This document shows, piece after piece, positions 13,201-22,175 of a DNA stretch of 64,000 nt (the first letter of the stretch is position 1; every line of letters starts with the position of its first letter). Location of the stretch: positions 1 through 64,000 of the forward strand of contig VYZI01000423.1 in assembly GCA_013397695.1 (NCBI GenBank), written 5' to 3'. The notes under the pieces are model-generated. The model worked only from the letters and a program-made list of their open reading frames with translations. It searched no databases and was not told the DNA's origin. The translations under genes and the position numbers were made by a program. The DNA is from Centropus unirufus. Its lineage: Eukaryota; Chordata; Aves; Cuculiformes; Centropidae.

Positions 13201-15956
13201 TGCTGTCTTCTCCCCCGCTTCCGTCCCCCCATGCAGTGAGAAGGCCTTGCAATCGAACTACTTTGAACTGAGCATCAAAACGGAGGCCACTCAAGGGCTG
13301 ATCCTGTGGTGCGGGAAGGGGATGGAGCGATCGGACTACATCGCCCTCGCCATAGTGGATGGCTTTGTCCAAATGACCTACGATCTGGGCTCCAAGCCAG
13401 TCGTTCTACGATCCACGGTCCCCGTGAACACCAACCAGTGGATTCATATCAAAGCCTACAGGTGAGAAGGGGAGCAGCATGGCAGATTATTCTGGGATGC
13501 GCAAGCTGTGGGCAAGGGAGCCTGAGTCATGGCTGTGGCTCCATGCCTTGTGCTCCCCAAGGGTCAGTGCTCTTCCTGGATAATAATAGAGGAGAGGCAT
13601 GTGGGCAGTGCCGCGCTGGAGGAGTGCGTGTTGTGACACGCCTGGAAATGTCAAAGGGGCAGGCTCAAGGAGGTACGAAAGGTCCATGCCTTTTATTTTA
13701 GCTGGCTTGAGGGTTTGACATTCTGTTCATGTTGAGCCCGAGCCGCCCCTTTTATTTTTGTTGGTGGTGGGAGTGGTGAGCGGATCATGCGGCTGGCATG
13801 CCGGGGATTTCTGCTGATGGGGCTGGAGGGCGCGGGAGGAAGCTGTGGCCACAGGCAAGGCTGGTGGTGGGGCTGTGGGATGCCCAGCAGATGCTGGAAG
13901 GGAGTACTTCCCACCAGCTGCCTCACATTGCACCAAGGACCGCTCTGTGCTATACAGACCAAGGGAGAGTCTGCTCCCCACTCCTCTCCAGGTGGAGAAG
14001 GGCTGATCATAGAGTATTGAAGTGAACCAAAAGGTGTTCTGGTGCAGAACAATCCCCAAATTCCCTTTGTTGCTCTGTTTTTTTGTGCTTAATAAATACT
14101 TTTTTGTTGGATAAAAGCATGTTACTGAACATTCATTTTGGAGCAATGCAAAGGGACCTAATGAAGTTCAAAAATGGAAAGTGTAGGGTTTTATACCTCA
14201 GGAGGAACAACCTCCTCCTTAAGGAGGGTTAACTGGCTGGAAAGCAGCTCTATGGAGAAGGACCTGGGTGTCCTGGTAGAAAACAAGTTGATGATGAGTC
14301 AACAATGGGCTCTCCCAGACAAGAATGCCAAAGGTATCGTAGGATCAAACAGTGCGCAGTATCTGGATTTAGTGTAAAGCAGAGAGCAGCTCTGGGATTT
14401 TCCTCTGAGGTTGCTAATCATCTTCTATTTCTTGTGCCGGGAGCAGGGTACAGAGAGAAGGTTCCCTTCAAGTTGGCAACGAAGCCCCCATTGCTGGCTC
14501 TTCTCCGCTTGGTGCGACACAGCTGGATACAGATGGGGCCTTGTGGCTGGGTAAGTTGGCTTGGAAAGGGTGAACTGCCTCTGCACAAAGGGCTTGCAGC
14601 TGGAACTGGGGTGTTGATATTCCCTCACTTGTTGCAGTGCATCATCTTTGCCTCCCAGGTGGCTTTGACCTAAAAAAGTCCCCCGCTTGTTCTCGGCTTA
14701 CTGGGGTAGAATGCCAGTGGCAGCTGAGGGATGTAGGGTTGGCTTTACCAAATCCCGGTCCTTCCCGTGTCACCATGTCCCCTGAAGAGAGCCCTTAGCT
14801 GGCTCTGTGGCCAATGGCATGGAGCACCCTCTCCCTCTTCAGCCAGGGAGTGCTCCCTCCCACTGAATTCCCTCACGCTTGGTAGCCACTCTTAGTTCAC
14901 AAGCATCCCAAGAATCCTTGGGTAACTGATTCCCAAGGGCAAAATGGCTGAATTGAGACAAGGATACTGGAAATATATAAGTACCCAATATATATAAATT
15001 GCATTAATTGCATAACATAGGATAAACAGACCTGCTAGACCATGCCCTTGTGTGCAGCGGTCAGTTCCATCTGTGTACTCGCATGTGTTTTGAGCCTGCA
15101 AATAGAGTTTGGCCCATTGCATCTCTCTTGCACTGCCTGTAGCAGATCTGTCAGCGCAGCCAGGTAGATTTGTCCCGTAAAAGCTCAAATCAGCAAGAAA
15201 TCCCCCCACACGTGCAGGATAATTGTGTTTGAACACAACCAGCACTAATCTAGCAGGATAGTAAAGTCCTTTTTGGAGTCTGAAGGGTGCCCACTGGATA
15301 GGGGAGGCTGTAAGGTCCTGGGTTTCGTTTCTCTCTTGATGTTCATCTGGGAATTTTGGCCGTCTGTACTTAACAGTGGCTTGGATGCTCTTTGTGCTTT
15401 TGGGAAGCATCTGTTCTTACCTTCCCAGCTTGAGCCTGTAGCTCAGGTTTAACCTGACTTACAACGAGTTTATATTCAAAAGAAGGGAGATTGAGATGAG
15501 ATCTTAGGGAGAAATGTTTTCCTGTGAGGGTGATGAGGGCCCTGGCCCAGGTTGCCCAGAGCAGTGGTGGCTGCCCCATCCCTGGAGGTGTTCAAGGCCA
15601 GGTTGGATGGGGCTTGGAGCAACCAGATCCAGTGGGAAGTGTCCCTGCCCATGGCAGGGGGTGGAACTGGATGGGCATTAAGGTCCCTTCCAACCCAAAC
15701 TATTGGGTGATTCTATGAACCAGCACAGAGGTGCCCTGACACTACCTAAGCGTGCCCGTTGCTCTCCCACTTGACCTTCTGATCTCTCTCTCTTGCAGGG
15801 GGGATGGAGAAGCTGAGCGTGGCTCACAAGCTGCCCAAGGCATACAGCACCGGCTTTATTGGCTGCATAAGGGACGTGATTGTCGACCGCCAAGAACTGC
15901 ATCTGGTGGAGGACGCTTTAAACAACCCCACGATATTACACTGCTCAGCCAAATAG
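1035..15956 (+). CDS. AGRN: Agrin, C-terminal part (16 exons, 5' end outside window)
   Basis: Agrin is a secreted heparan sulfate proteoglycan of basal laminae. Its C-terminus binds alpha-dystroglycan and LRP4 and drives acetylcholine receptor clustering through MuSK. Spliced exons give 698 codons plus TAG, counting from the first whole codon (ATC, 1037). In order they encode LG1 (about residues 1-170), two EGF-like modules (about 179-257, six cysteines each), LG2 (about 262-440), EGF3 (about 453-487) and LG3 (about 490-690). The protein ends in LHCSAK. All exons have AG/GT borders and phases that join without a stop. The y site (KSRK, residues 383-386) and z site (residues 519-537) carry the known agrin insert types. 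LG-EGF-EGF-LG-EGF-LG also occurs in perlecan, but the y and z inserts make agrin certain. The follistatin, SEA and N-terminal exons lie upstream of the window. Confidence 0.97.
1916..2131 (+). CDS. AGRN: AGRN exon: middle of LG1
   Basis: 216 nt, TCCAG acceptor and GT|gtgagt donor. It encodes the LG1 core with NTGSGTGIITSK, WHQLVVNRN and LFIGGAPED. It joins the previous exon through a split AGG (Arg). Confidence 0.95.
2132..2849 (+). other. AGRN: AGRN intron with AT-rich palindromic stretch
   Basis: 718-nt intron. It holds an AT-only run around 2363-2396 built of ATAATTATA-type inverted units. The rest is unique sequence with no recognised repeat. Confidence 0.7.
2850..3079 (+). CDS. AGRN: AGRN exon: end of LG1 and first EGF-like module
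   Basis: 230 nt. It encodes the LG1 tail with its disulfide cysteine (GLKGCIRLLD), then EGF1, with cysteines in CGNDPC, NPC, GGIC and CEC, up to HTYTG. The donor splits a Gly codon (G|gtacgg). Confidence 0.95.
3463..3597 (+). CDS. AGRN: AGRN exon: second EGF-like module
   Basis: 135 nt. It completes EGF1 (PTC) and encodes EGF2 (CDPTPC, SATC, CAC, DFC). The module ends with a split Val codon shared with the LG2 exon. Borders are CACAG and CTAG|gtggga. Confidence 0.95.
   Translation, partial: AQRVPMRGIPATLPPATSLLRAWCCQREVPCVPVPWAGKETSAS
3762..3858 (+). CDS. AGRN: AGRN exon: entry to LG2
   Basis: 97 nt, bordered by CCCAG and CTGCA|gtaagt. It encodes the linker TEQDHTMPFLPEF and the first LG2 strand (GFSYLELNGLQTFVPDL). 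The Gln codon at the 3' border is split CA|G. Confidence 0.94.
3859..4294 (+). other. AGRN: AGRN intron within LG2
   Basis: 436-nt intron with no recognised repeat or exon. Confidence 0.6.
4295..4459 (+). CDS. AGRN: AGRN exon: LG2 core
   Basis: 165 nt, bordered by CTCAG and CTCAG|gtaggc. It encodes the LG2 strands with SGMIFYNGQK, GDFVSLALHDGYLEYRYDLG and AAVLR. LG2 contributes to dystroglycan and heparin binding in agrin. Confidence 0.95.
4769..4880 (+). CDS. AGRN: AGRN exon: LG2 up to the y splice site
   Basis: 112 nt, bordered by CTCAG and CACCG|gtaagt. It encodes SKEPVPLNTWLSVVLERN through NNGERVMGESP. It ends in phase 0, so the 12-nt y4 exon can be included or skipped without shifting the frame. 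Confidence 0.95.
5629..5806 (-). repeat. CR1 LINE 3' end
   Basis: Starts with the reverse-complement CR1 terminus (AGAATCGTAGAATGG) and runs through the GGGCAGGGACACCTCCCACTGG and CCAGGGATGGGGCAGCC blocks shared with the other copies in this window. Confidence 0.9.
6012..6052 (+). promoter_or_regulatory. Polypyrimidine tract upstream of y4 microexon
   Basis: 41 consecutive pyrimidines with repeated CTCTCT and TTCT motifs, ending 44 nt before the microexon. Such motifs bind PTB-family repressors, so a role in silencing y4 outside neurons is plausible. That role is inferred, not shown. Confidence 0.55.
6097..6108 (+). CDS. AGRN: AGRN y4 microexon (KSRK)
   Basis: 12 nt, AAATCCCGTAAG, between TCCCAG and gtaaag. 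It encodes Lys-Ser-Arg-Lys between GESP and VPHTF of LG2. This is the agrin y-site (A-site) insert, known to create a heparin-binding patch and to be included in neural transcripts. It is far too short for open-frame detection and was found from its position and peptide. Confidence 0.95.
6109..7393 (+). other. AGRN: AGRN intron after y4
   Basis: 1285-nt intron. A 267-codon open frame (6590-7393) runs to its end, but it shows no domain and stops at the TAG of the splice acceptor itself, so it is treated as chance. No CR1 is visible. Confidence 0.7.
6126..6152 (+). promoter_or_regulatory. YCAY cluster after y4 exon (candidate NOVA sites)
   Basis: Five YCAY tetramers in 27 nt, at 6126, 6129, 6137, 6142 and 6149. 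They begin 18 nt after the exon end. NOVA proteins bind YCAY clusters, and downstream intronic clusters usually promote exon inclusion. Use at this exon is inferred. Confidence 0.55.
7394..7510 (+). CDS. AGRN: AGRN exon: LG2 after the y site
   Basis: 117 nt, phase 0 at both ends, CCTAG acceptor and CAGAGG|gtaagg donor. It encodes VPHTFLNLKEPFYVGGAPDF through FEGAVQR of LG2. Confidence 0.95.
7813..8002 (+). CDS. AGRN: AGRN exon: end of LG2 and third EGF-like module
   Basis: 190 nt. It encodes the LG2 tail (ISIKGLPVLKEENIRSA) and EGF3 with cysteines in HPCTQ, NPC, GGTC, CAC and HCEK. It ends in a split Val codon (G|gtgagg). Confidence 0.95.
8003..8738 (+). other. AGRN: AGRN intron between EGF3 and LG3
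   Basis: 736-nt intron with no recognised repeat. The 203-codon open frame crossing it shows no domain. Confidence 0.6.
8739..8826 (+). CDS. AGRN: AGRN exon: start of LG3, up to the z splice site
   Basis: 88 nt. It encodes VIIEKAAGDAEAIAFDG and YMEYHNAVTK. It leaves in phase 2 (AG|gtaact), so the next exon (z8, z11 or the constitutive LG3 exon) supplies the third base of a Ser codon in every splice form. Confidence 0.95.
8827..9711 (+). other. AGRN: AGRN intron before z8
   Basis: 885-nt intron with a long T/C-rich stretch before the acceptor (TTGTTTTCAAG). No recognised repeat. Confidence 0.6.
9712..9735 (+). CDS. AGRN: AGRN z8 microexon
   Basis: 24 nt between TTTTCAAG and GTAAGTAC. Spliced in, it gives S-HLTNEIP-A, containing the Asn-Glu-Ile tripeptide that in neural agrin contacts LRP4 and is needed for strong receptor clustering. 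Mammalian z8 begins ELTNEIPA, so the first residue differs here (His), as I recall for chicken. Confidence 0.95.
9736..11644 (+). other. AGRN: AGRN intron between z8 and z11
   Basis: 1909-nt intron. Apart from the YCAY cluster at its 5' end, no CR1 or other repeat is recognised. Confidence 0.6.
9752..9825 (+). promoter_or_regulatory. YCAY cluster after z8 exon (candidate NOVA sites)
   Basis: Seven YCAY tetramers in 74 nt, at 9752, 9776, 9787, 9790, 9799, 9805 and 9822. The first lies 17 nt after the exon end. NOVA1/2 are established activators of agrin z-exon inclusion in mouse, so this is the expected place for bird NOVA sites. Confidence 0.6.
11645..11677 (+). CDS. AGRN: AGRN z11 microexon
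   Basis: 33 nt between CATCTAAG and GTGAGTCT. With z8 it gives the 19-residue insert. The z11 part reads PEALEYPVELS, unlike the mammalian version, which shares only the first residues. Phases match z8 and the LG3 exon, so z0, z8, z11 and z19 are all in frame. Confidence 0.94.
11678..13236 (+). other. AGRN: AGRN intron after z11
   Basis: 1559-nt intron with no recognised repeat. Only an isolated YCAY follows the z11 donor, in contrast to z8. Confidence 0.6.
13237..13461 (+). CDS. AGRN: AGRN exon: LG3 core
   Basis: 225 nt, ATGCAG acceptor and CTACAG|gtgaga donor. It encodes SEKALQSNYFELSIKTE, QGLILWCGKGMERSDYIALA, a VDGFVQM strand and NTNQWIHIKAYR. LG3 is the receptor-clustering domain. Confidence 0.96.
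13462..14446 (+). other. AGRN: AGRN intron with CR1 ORF2 remnant
   Basis: 985-nt intron containing a CR1 coding relic at about 14138-14352 that ends roughly 95 nt before the next exon. Confidence 0.8.
14138..14352 (+). repeat. CR1 LINE internal fragment (end of ORF2)
   Basis: The + frame reads NWLESSSMEKDLGVLVENK then MMSQQWAL, matching the conserved C-terminal part of the CR1 reverse transcriptase ORF (KDLGVLVDNKL-MSQQCAL pattern). Upstream, GGAGCAATGCAAAGGGACC continues the element at DNA level. It is a dead remnant inside an intron. Confidence 0.85.
14447..14550 (+). CDS. AGRN: AGRN exon: LG3 penultimate exon
   Basis: 104 nt, GAGCAG acceptor and CTGG|gtaagt donor. It encodes RVQREGSLQVGNEAPIAGS through QLDTDGALWLG. 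The final Gly codon is split. Confidence 0.95.
14551..15798 (+). other. AGRN: Last AGRN intron
   Basis: 1248-nt intron. It contains an AT-rich stretch near 14970-15010 and a plus-oriented CR1 3' end at about 15481-15718, which ends 80 nt before the terminal exon. Confidence 0.75.
15481..15718 (+). repeat. CR1 LINE 3' end
   Basis: Runs from GGGAGATTGAGATGAGATCT through CCATCCCTGGAGGTGTTCAAG to the terminal ATTCTATGA. Plus orientation. Confidence 0.9.
15799..15956 (+). CDS. AGRN: AGRN terminal coding exon
   Basis: The coding part is 158 nt including TAG at 15954. It encodes GGMEKLSVAHKLPKAYSTGF, the LG3 disulfide segment GCIRDVIVDRQ, and the C-terminus NNPTILHCSAK. The last cysteine pairs with GC of the previous strand in LG folds. 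Confidence 0.97.
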
Positions 15957-16047
15957 ACCCCCAGGGACCCTTCCTTCTCCTTCCCTCCCTCCTGCCTATT
16001 GCTGTAATTATTTTCTATTTTTGTAAACTTATTGCTTTTTATATTTT

Positions 16048-16074
16048 GGGGGGAGGGGGGAAAGGGAGGGGAGG
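16048..16074 (+). promoter_or_regulatory. G-quadruplex-type motif in AGRN 3' UTR
   Basis: Four G runs (6, 6, 3 and 4) separated by A, AAA and A, then AGG. This meets the usual G3+N1-7 quadruplex pattern on the RNA-like strand, about 92 nt after the stop codon. Confidence 0.5.
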
Positions 16075-17775
16075 AAACACCTTTTCTTTTGGGTTGTTTG
16101 TTCGGTTGCAGTCTATCCAGGTCAGTCAGACTCTAAGCAAACAGCAGCAACAAAGAACAAACCTTGAACCAAGTCTCCAAGAAGTGACAGAAGAACGTCT
16201 CCATTGCACCTGCATTGTAAATCTTATTCGTACTTGAAGCTTCTTTTTTGGGTTCTTTTTCCAGCTCCTTACTTGTGTTCTTGGGTTATTGTTCACGCCC
16301 ATGGGAAAGGATGCTGGTGCTGGCGTGATGTGTAGCCTTTGTGGATTCACTGCCTTCCCATCTCGGGCCTGGCTCCAAAGCCCCCTCTGCAAGTGCTGCC
16401 TGAGCAGGGAAGTGGCCATTAGAGAAAGCAGGAATTATCACCCTGGCTCTGCCAAGACTTCTCCTGGCCCTCTGTTCATCTTAGGTCCCTCCTCCCCTTC
16501 TTCCTCTCACTATAATTTATGTCTGTAAGAATCTCAAGTGCTTTTCTCCTTTATGCTCTGTTAAAATCAGGGATGCCGTGCACTGGAAGAGAGACCAAGG
16601 TCTGCTCTGAGCGGGCAGAAAAGCGTTGCTCTTTGGTTGTCTTATGAATGTTTGCTGGACTGAGAGGTGTTGGGGGAAGATGTTGATTTCCCTGTTGGCT
16701 CTCTTCCTCCTCCTCTTGGACATGTGCAGAAGCAGCTGTGAAACCTCATTTCCACACTCTGTGTGTATCCAGACGTGTCCTTACCACTTGCTTGCCCTGG
16801 CTGCTCTTCCCAAGAAGAGCTTCTGTGTACGAAGCGTTGCCCTCCCATGCACCAGTGAGAATTTGCAGCACGTCTTCAAGAGCTGGAAGTGCTCTTCTTC
16901 TTCCAGTGCTGTCAAATGGGCTGCAAGGGCACAAGGACTTGGGTCTCTTTTTGCTTTAAAAAACATCTACTGGATGTGTTCTTCCATGATCCGTGTCCAT
17001 TTTTCAGCCTCCAGGCGTGACTTGCCCTCTGTCTACCATGAGGATGCTTGCAGCTGGCCAAAATGTGAATCTAGAGGTGGCATTAGAGCCTCTCCCATGA
17101 AGAGCAATTGATGTTTTAGCTTTGACTTCAAGTTTTTGCAATGCCCAGTGCAATGCAGGGTCTTCCACGCCGTGATTGAAGCTCCTGGGGATACTGCCAG
17201 CCCAGCAGCGATAGCTTCAACGGAGACGGGACTGGGATGTGAGTCAGCTGTCAAGGCAGTAGTGTTTGGGAGGAGGGTTTGTTTTTTTTTTTAAGTATTT
17301 TCTTCCTCCTTGCTAATCTTGAAAGCAAAAATACTGTGGTGCCAGTTACAAAGCCAGTATGTGTGTTTCTGAATGAATGTATGTGTGGTTGCGAGCGTCT
17401 GTCAACCACTGCGCATTTGCATGTGAACACTGAATCCCTGTTGATGAACAAATGGATTGCAGCTAGGAAGCAAATTACCCACTCCTTTCATGTTCCTTCT
17501 CTGTGGGAAGAATGTACTGATGCTGTCAAGCATATAGGTTGCTTTCCAACATGGGGACACAACTGTCCCACCCTGAGATGGCAGCTGTGTAAAACCCACT
17601 TTCTGGAGCGTAGGGAATTAATCTGAAGGGTCTTGCCAGGTATGGAGGGTTCTTTAGTACCCAGGGTGCCATCATTTTGCAGTTTGGCCATTGATTTCTA
17701 GCACTCCCTTTACAAAGTAACGCACTCTTTAAAAATATTGTTCTTGGCACTGAATTTTGAGCCTCAAAAAATCAA

Positions 17776-17781
17776 ATTAAA
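17776..17781 (+). terminator. Possible proximal poly(A) signal (ATTAAA)
   Basis: ATTAAA followed about 10-15 nt later by GGGTGTGCTCTG, a GT-rich stretch. Use would shorten the 3' UTR by about 1.2 kb and remove the CR1 fragment. A single hexamer is weak evidence. Confidence 0.25.
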
Positions 17782-17817
17782 TCTTCTCAGGGTGTGCTCT
17801 GAATGCAGATGTAACAA

Positions 17818-18055
17818 AGAATCGTAGAATCCTTTGGTTGGAAAAGACCATTGAGATCATCAAGTCCAGGCATTTCTGTCTGCTACTAAGCCCTGCATCC
17901 CTAAGCACCTCACCTACCCATCTTCTAAACACATCCACAGCTGGGGACTCAACCACCTCCCTGGGCAACTGCCAGTGCCTGAGAACCCTTTCTGTGGAGA
18001 TTTTTTTCCCACTATCCAATCTGAACATCCCCTGGTGCAGCTTGAGGCCATAAAA
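17818..18055 (-). repeat. CR1 LINE 3' end inside AGRN 3' UTR
   Basis: Begins AGAATCGTAGAATCC, then TTGGTTGGAAAAGACC, ATCATCAAGTCCA and the CATCCCTAAGCACC block of a CR1 subfamily different from most others here. It continues to the TGCAGCTTGAGGCCAT block. Minus orientation, so antisense within the agrin transcript. Confidence 0.85.
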
Positions 18056-18961
18056 AAAGGGGGGAAGAACGTGGTGCAAAACCACTCGGGTTGCTTTTTT
18101 CTTTCTTTTTTAATTCAGTCTATCCCTTCTTGCCCATCTCCACCTGATCTATTGACATTCCTCTAAAAATCCAGAGGTTCAATATTTCACGGGGGGCGGT
18201 GCCCCCTGTGGGATGGAGCCCCTGGGGCGTGCATGCGTGTGGCTGTGTGTGTGGCAATACCACATTTTAAGTGGCTCCTGTATATAAATTGTGGTTCCTG
18301 TGTCTGTGTTGTGAAAGGGATGAACTGCTGTATTTTGAGGTGTAGATAGCCAGGGGTTAACTAGGGCTGTGGGATGGGAGGGAAGCGAGACCCTTGATCT
18401 GTGTTTTGAGAACGCGAGTCCTAGCTGGGCAACACAACTGAGACCGAGGGCTGAACGTGCCAACTCCAGCAGCAGAAGGGCATGCACAGAGGAAGCTGCT
18501 AATTTTCTAGGATGCCACTGAAATGAAGCCAGGGTCACTGCAAAAAAACCCAACTAAACAAAAAAAAAAAACCCCAACCAAACAAAAACTCTGTCTGCTT
18601 TTGCTGGGGCTTGGAAATGCCTTAAAACAGGACCTTGTGTCCTCGTTGTCAAGCATCTTGAACCAAGGTCCGATTCAGCAGTGCTCCCTAGGGGCTGTGC
18701 ACTTAACTTCGGCTTTATTTTTAATAGCATTTATAACATGTATGTACAAAAAAAAAAAAAAAGACATTGAGGTTTGTTTTATTTTCTGAGGGTTTTTTTG
18801 CCTTTTTTTTTTTTAAGAAAAAAAGATGTCCATGTGGCTTCATTTATAGGGTAAATTAATGACCATTGTGAACTGCTGTATGAATTCTGAAGGGCAATGC
18901 ACAGTAGAGGAGCAGCATGATATAACCATTACTAACTTGTGTCTTTCGTCAATCACCATGA

Positions 18962-18967
18962 AATAAA
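18962..18967 (+). terminator. AGRN: AGRN poly(A) signal AATAAA
   Basis: Canonical hexamer in AT-rich context about 3 kb after the stop codon, followed by T-rich sequence from 18987. The next CR1 copy starts about 120 nt later. It is taken as the main 3' end of AGRN. Confidence 0.75.
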
Positions 18968-19083
18968 GTTTGAAAACTATTAAATATGTTTTTAAGGGGC
19001 CTATTGCTTTTTTTTTTTTATTCTTTTGGTACTGTGTGCCTCACGCTTGCTGGCTGATATGTGTCATCTCCTGGGCACGTGCA

Positions 19084-19538
19084 AGTCCAGAGGAGGCCAC
19101 AAAGATGATCTATGGGCTGGAGCAACTCCCATATGAGGGCAGGTTGAGAGAGTTGGGATCGTTCAGCCTAGAGAAGAGAAGGCTGCAGGGAAACCTTGGA
19201 GCAGCTTCCAGTGCTGAAAGGGGCTCCAGGAAAGCTGGGGAGGGGCTCTTGATCAGGGAATGCAGGGATGCAGGATGAGGGGGAATTGTTTTCAGCTGAA
19301 AGAGAGAAAATTGAGATGAGATCTTAGGCAGAAATGTTTTCCTGAGAGGGTGAGGAGGTCCTGGCCCAGGTTGCCTAGAGCAGTGGTGGCTGCCCATCCC
19401 TGGAGGTGTTGAAGGCCAGGTTGGATGGGGCTTGGAAAAACCTGATCCAGTGGGAGGTGTCCCTAACTGTGGCAGGGATTTGGAACTGGATGGGCTTTGA
19501 GGTTCCTTCCAACCCAAACCATTCTCTGATTCTGTGTG
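19084..19538 (+). repeat. CR1 LINE 3' end, long copy
   Basis: Runs from AAGTCCAGAGGAGGCCAC through GAGAGAGTTGGG, GAGAAGGCTGCAGGG and CCATCCCTGGAGGTGTT to ATTCTCTGATTCTGTG. Plus orientation, about 455 nt, starting just past the end of AGRN. Confidence 0.9.
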
Positions 19539-22175
19539 AAGTCAAGCCAGAATGTTCCTCTCCATTTCCCTTAGAACCAGAGTGGCTCATGCAGGTACTT
19601 GTATCTTCTAAATATAGCCTCTTTTTTAGTTCCAGCCTAAGTCCTATCCACCCAATGTTTGCAGGAGGAAGACTTTCCCCTCCTCTGCGCCATCTGATTG
19701 CGTTCTGAAGCTCACTTATTCAAGTATCCACCAGCTTCTCCTTTGCCATGCATCTCTTCTTTGCCCATCACACTGTGTCAATGAGACTGAAATAATGCTT
19801 CTGTGGCCTCTTCTCACTGATGGCAGCAATTTCCCCTGGGTTTTGCCCTCTGGAAAATCAGTTGCAAGCATGCAAGCAGGATGTGGTTTGAGACATACCA
19901 AAACTTATGTTCCTGCTCAAAACAGATCTTAATGAGGCCTGTCCACCTGGCCAGAGCTCCAGCACTCTGATCTCTGCAGCTTCACCTTTCTGCAAGAAAA
20001 GAAGGTGGGAGGTGGAGTGTGGTTTAATCAAGAGCTCCTGTTCATCCGCGTGGTGTGAAGAGAGAAAAGAACATGGGTCTCCTGCTGTTTGGGAGCAGCT
20101 AATTTAGCAAAACCCAGTCATTTTGATCTCCAGCGATGATGCGCATTTGATTGGTGTCTGCACCAGCTCCTTAGGAACCGGCTTTTCCATGGACAACGAG
20201 ACGCCGAAGGCTCACAATGGGGAACAATGAGGCCAGTGTTTGTGCAGCCACAGGGGTTGTGCAACTCCCAACCGGGGCCATGTTTTGCTCAAGATCAGCC
20301 TCCTGGTGCAGCATCATCTTGACAATGACCTTATTATGCCATGACAGGCATGGACGTGCAAAGTCAGTCCCGCTTTCATAGGCGTTTCAGCAGCTCGCTG
20401 CAAAGCAGGAGGACAAAAAGCTATCGTTGTCTTGGGCAGAAGGAAAAGCTGAGCTCTAGCAGCTGGATTTTTTTTTTTTTTTACTACAGACTGGAAAAAC
20501 CCATTGTGAGGAAAAGAGGAAGGAAAGAAGGACGGGAACCACCCTGGGGGCATGCTTGGGCAGGCAGCAAGCATGATGCAAGGGAATGGCTTGGCCACGC
20601 TTTCTGGCAGCCCTTGCGGTGGGAGCAGCCTGCTCGGTGCTCTCAGGAGCACACGGGGCATGCGTCAAGCCTGATTCCAAATCTGCTCTCCCAGCCAGCA
20701 AAGGCAACCAGGTGGTACCTTCAAAAAGAAGAGGACAGTTGGGTCTGGATGGTCCTACCCATCCTCACCTTGCCCTGGCACCCCTAGCCTTTGGGAACGG
20801 CTGAACCTGGTGGGCTGTTGAGAGCCTCTCCCACACCAAGGAGCTCCATTCTTAAAGCACTGAGTTTAGGCTTCGGCAGGACAGTGAGGAAGCTGAGGAG
20901 GCGACCTTGGGGAAGCAAAAGGCAGTGGGTGTGTTGCTTTGGTGATCACATGAATGGTCTCACAGGGCTGTCCCATGGGATTTTTGGGCTGGTGAATTGT
21001 CTTTTTCAGTTGCCCGCTCCCCGAGTGCTTCACTAGTTCATGTGAAGTGAGACTGATTAGCTCGCTTGTTCCTGAGGGTGCTGCTACTCTCCATTCTCGA
21101 GCATGGCAGAGCAGCCCTAGATCTCTCCTGAGTGTAATTTGTGGCCCATGTCCCTTTGCCCCGTCGCCTGGGGTAGTGGCTGTTAATAGATCTGAACTCC
21201 TCAGCTCTGTGGCTGCTTGGCCTCATTTTGTAGCATAAAGCAGGAGCTGTGGATTTCTTTCTCTGCTCTGCTGCTGACACAGCCTGTGCCTCGGGCTGGT
21301 GGCTTCCACTGCCTGCCCTGCGCTCTCCTCACCTGCCAAAGCATTGTAATGATTCATTGCCGTGCTCTGTAATGCACCTCCGTGTCTCTGGCTGAGAAAA
21401 TGTGATTATTGAGAGAGAAAAGGAGCTGCACTACTTGTAAGCCGACAACTTGGCTCATGAGCACGACCTTTCTGGCTCTTCATCAAAGGAGCCTGTCACA
21501 GTGTCTACAGTTCAGGGCTATTTAGATGTGCTGAATTTAGGAGTTTTTGGAGCTCTTGCAGCTGTGGCTGGGAGTGCAAACATCTTCCCAATGTTTAGCA
21601 CATGCAGTGGTGCTGTTCTGCCCGTGCTGCCTTCTCTCAGGTGGGTGTAACATGAGGGTCTTGGTCACTTCTTAGCAAATGTGTCCTGGCCTTGTGTGGA
21701 CCTGAGGGCATGGGACTGGTTTAGAGCATCTGGCCAAAGTGCACCTGGGGGAATTCCATCAGACTGGAATCCCAGTCACTTCATCTGCATTCCCGGTGCC
21801 AGCTGTTGAAGAGCAATGTGATGTGGCCATGTCCTGGTACTTCGCCATCACTTTCCAGCCCAGAAATGAAAGAGCAAGCATGTGAATCTGTGCTTCTATC
21901 AACGAACAGCCCAGGAGGAAAGGATAATTGACTTGGAGTAGCAGAGGGCACTCTTCTGGCTGCCTGCCACAGCTGAAATGGGATCGTTATAGCTTTCACT
22001 GTGGGCATTAAGGACATCTGGGACCGTTGTTCCCAGAACTTCACATCTTCAGAGACACTCCCTGTGGAGAGTCTGGTGACTTTACCCGGAGATCAGCCTG
22101 GACACAAAGTCTCCTGAGATAGTTTCTCCTCAGTCTCCTGTCCCATGTGACTGCTTCTCCTCTCCAGCAGTAGCC

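Larger units (their letters stand above)
15957..18985 (+). other. AGRN: AGRN 3' untranslated region
   Basis: About 3.0 kb from the stop codon to just past the AATAAA at 18962. It contains a G-rich run soon after the stop, an antisense CR1 fragment (about 17818-18055), A-rich stretches (18541-18590, 18750-18764) and no long open frame. The 3' limit is inferred from the poly(A) signal. Confidence 0.75.

Noticed and set aside
1035..15956. Perlecan, laminin or EYS as the identity of the LG/EGF gene
   Set aside because: The KSRK y4 insert, the NEI-containing z8 insert and the C-terminus LHCSAK are agrin-specific.
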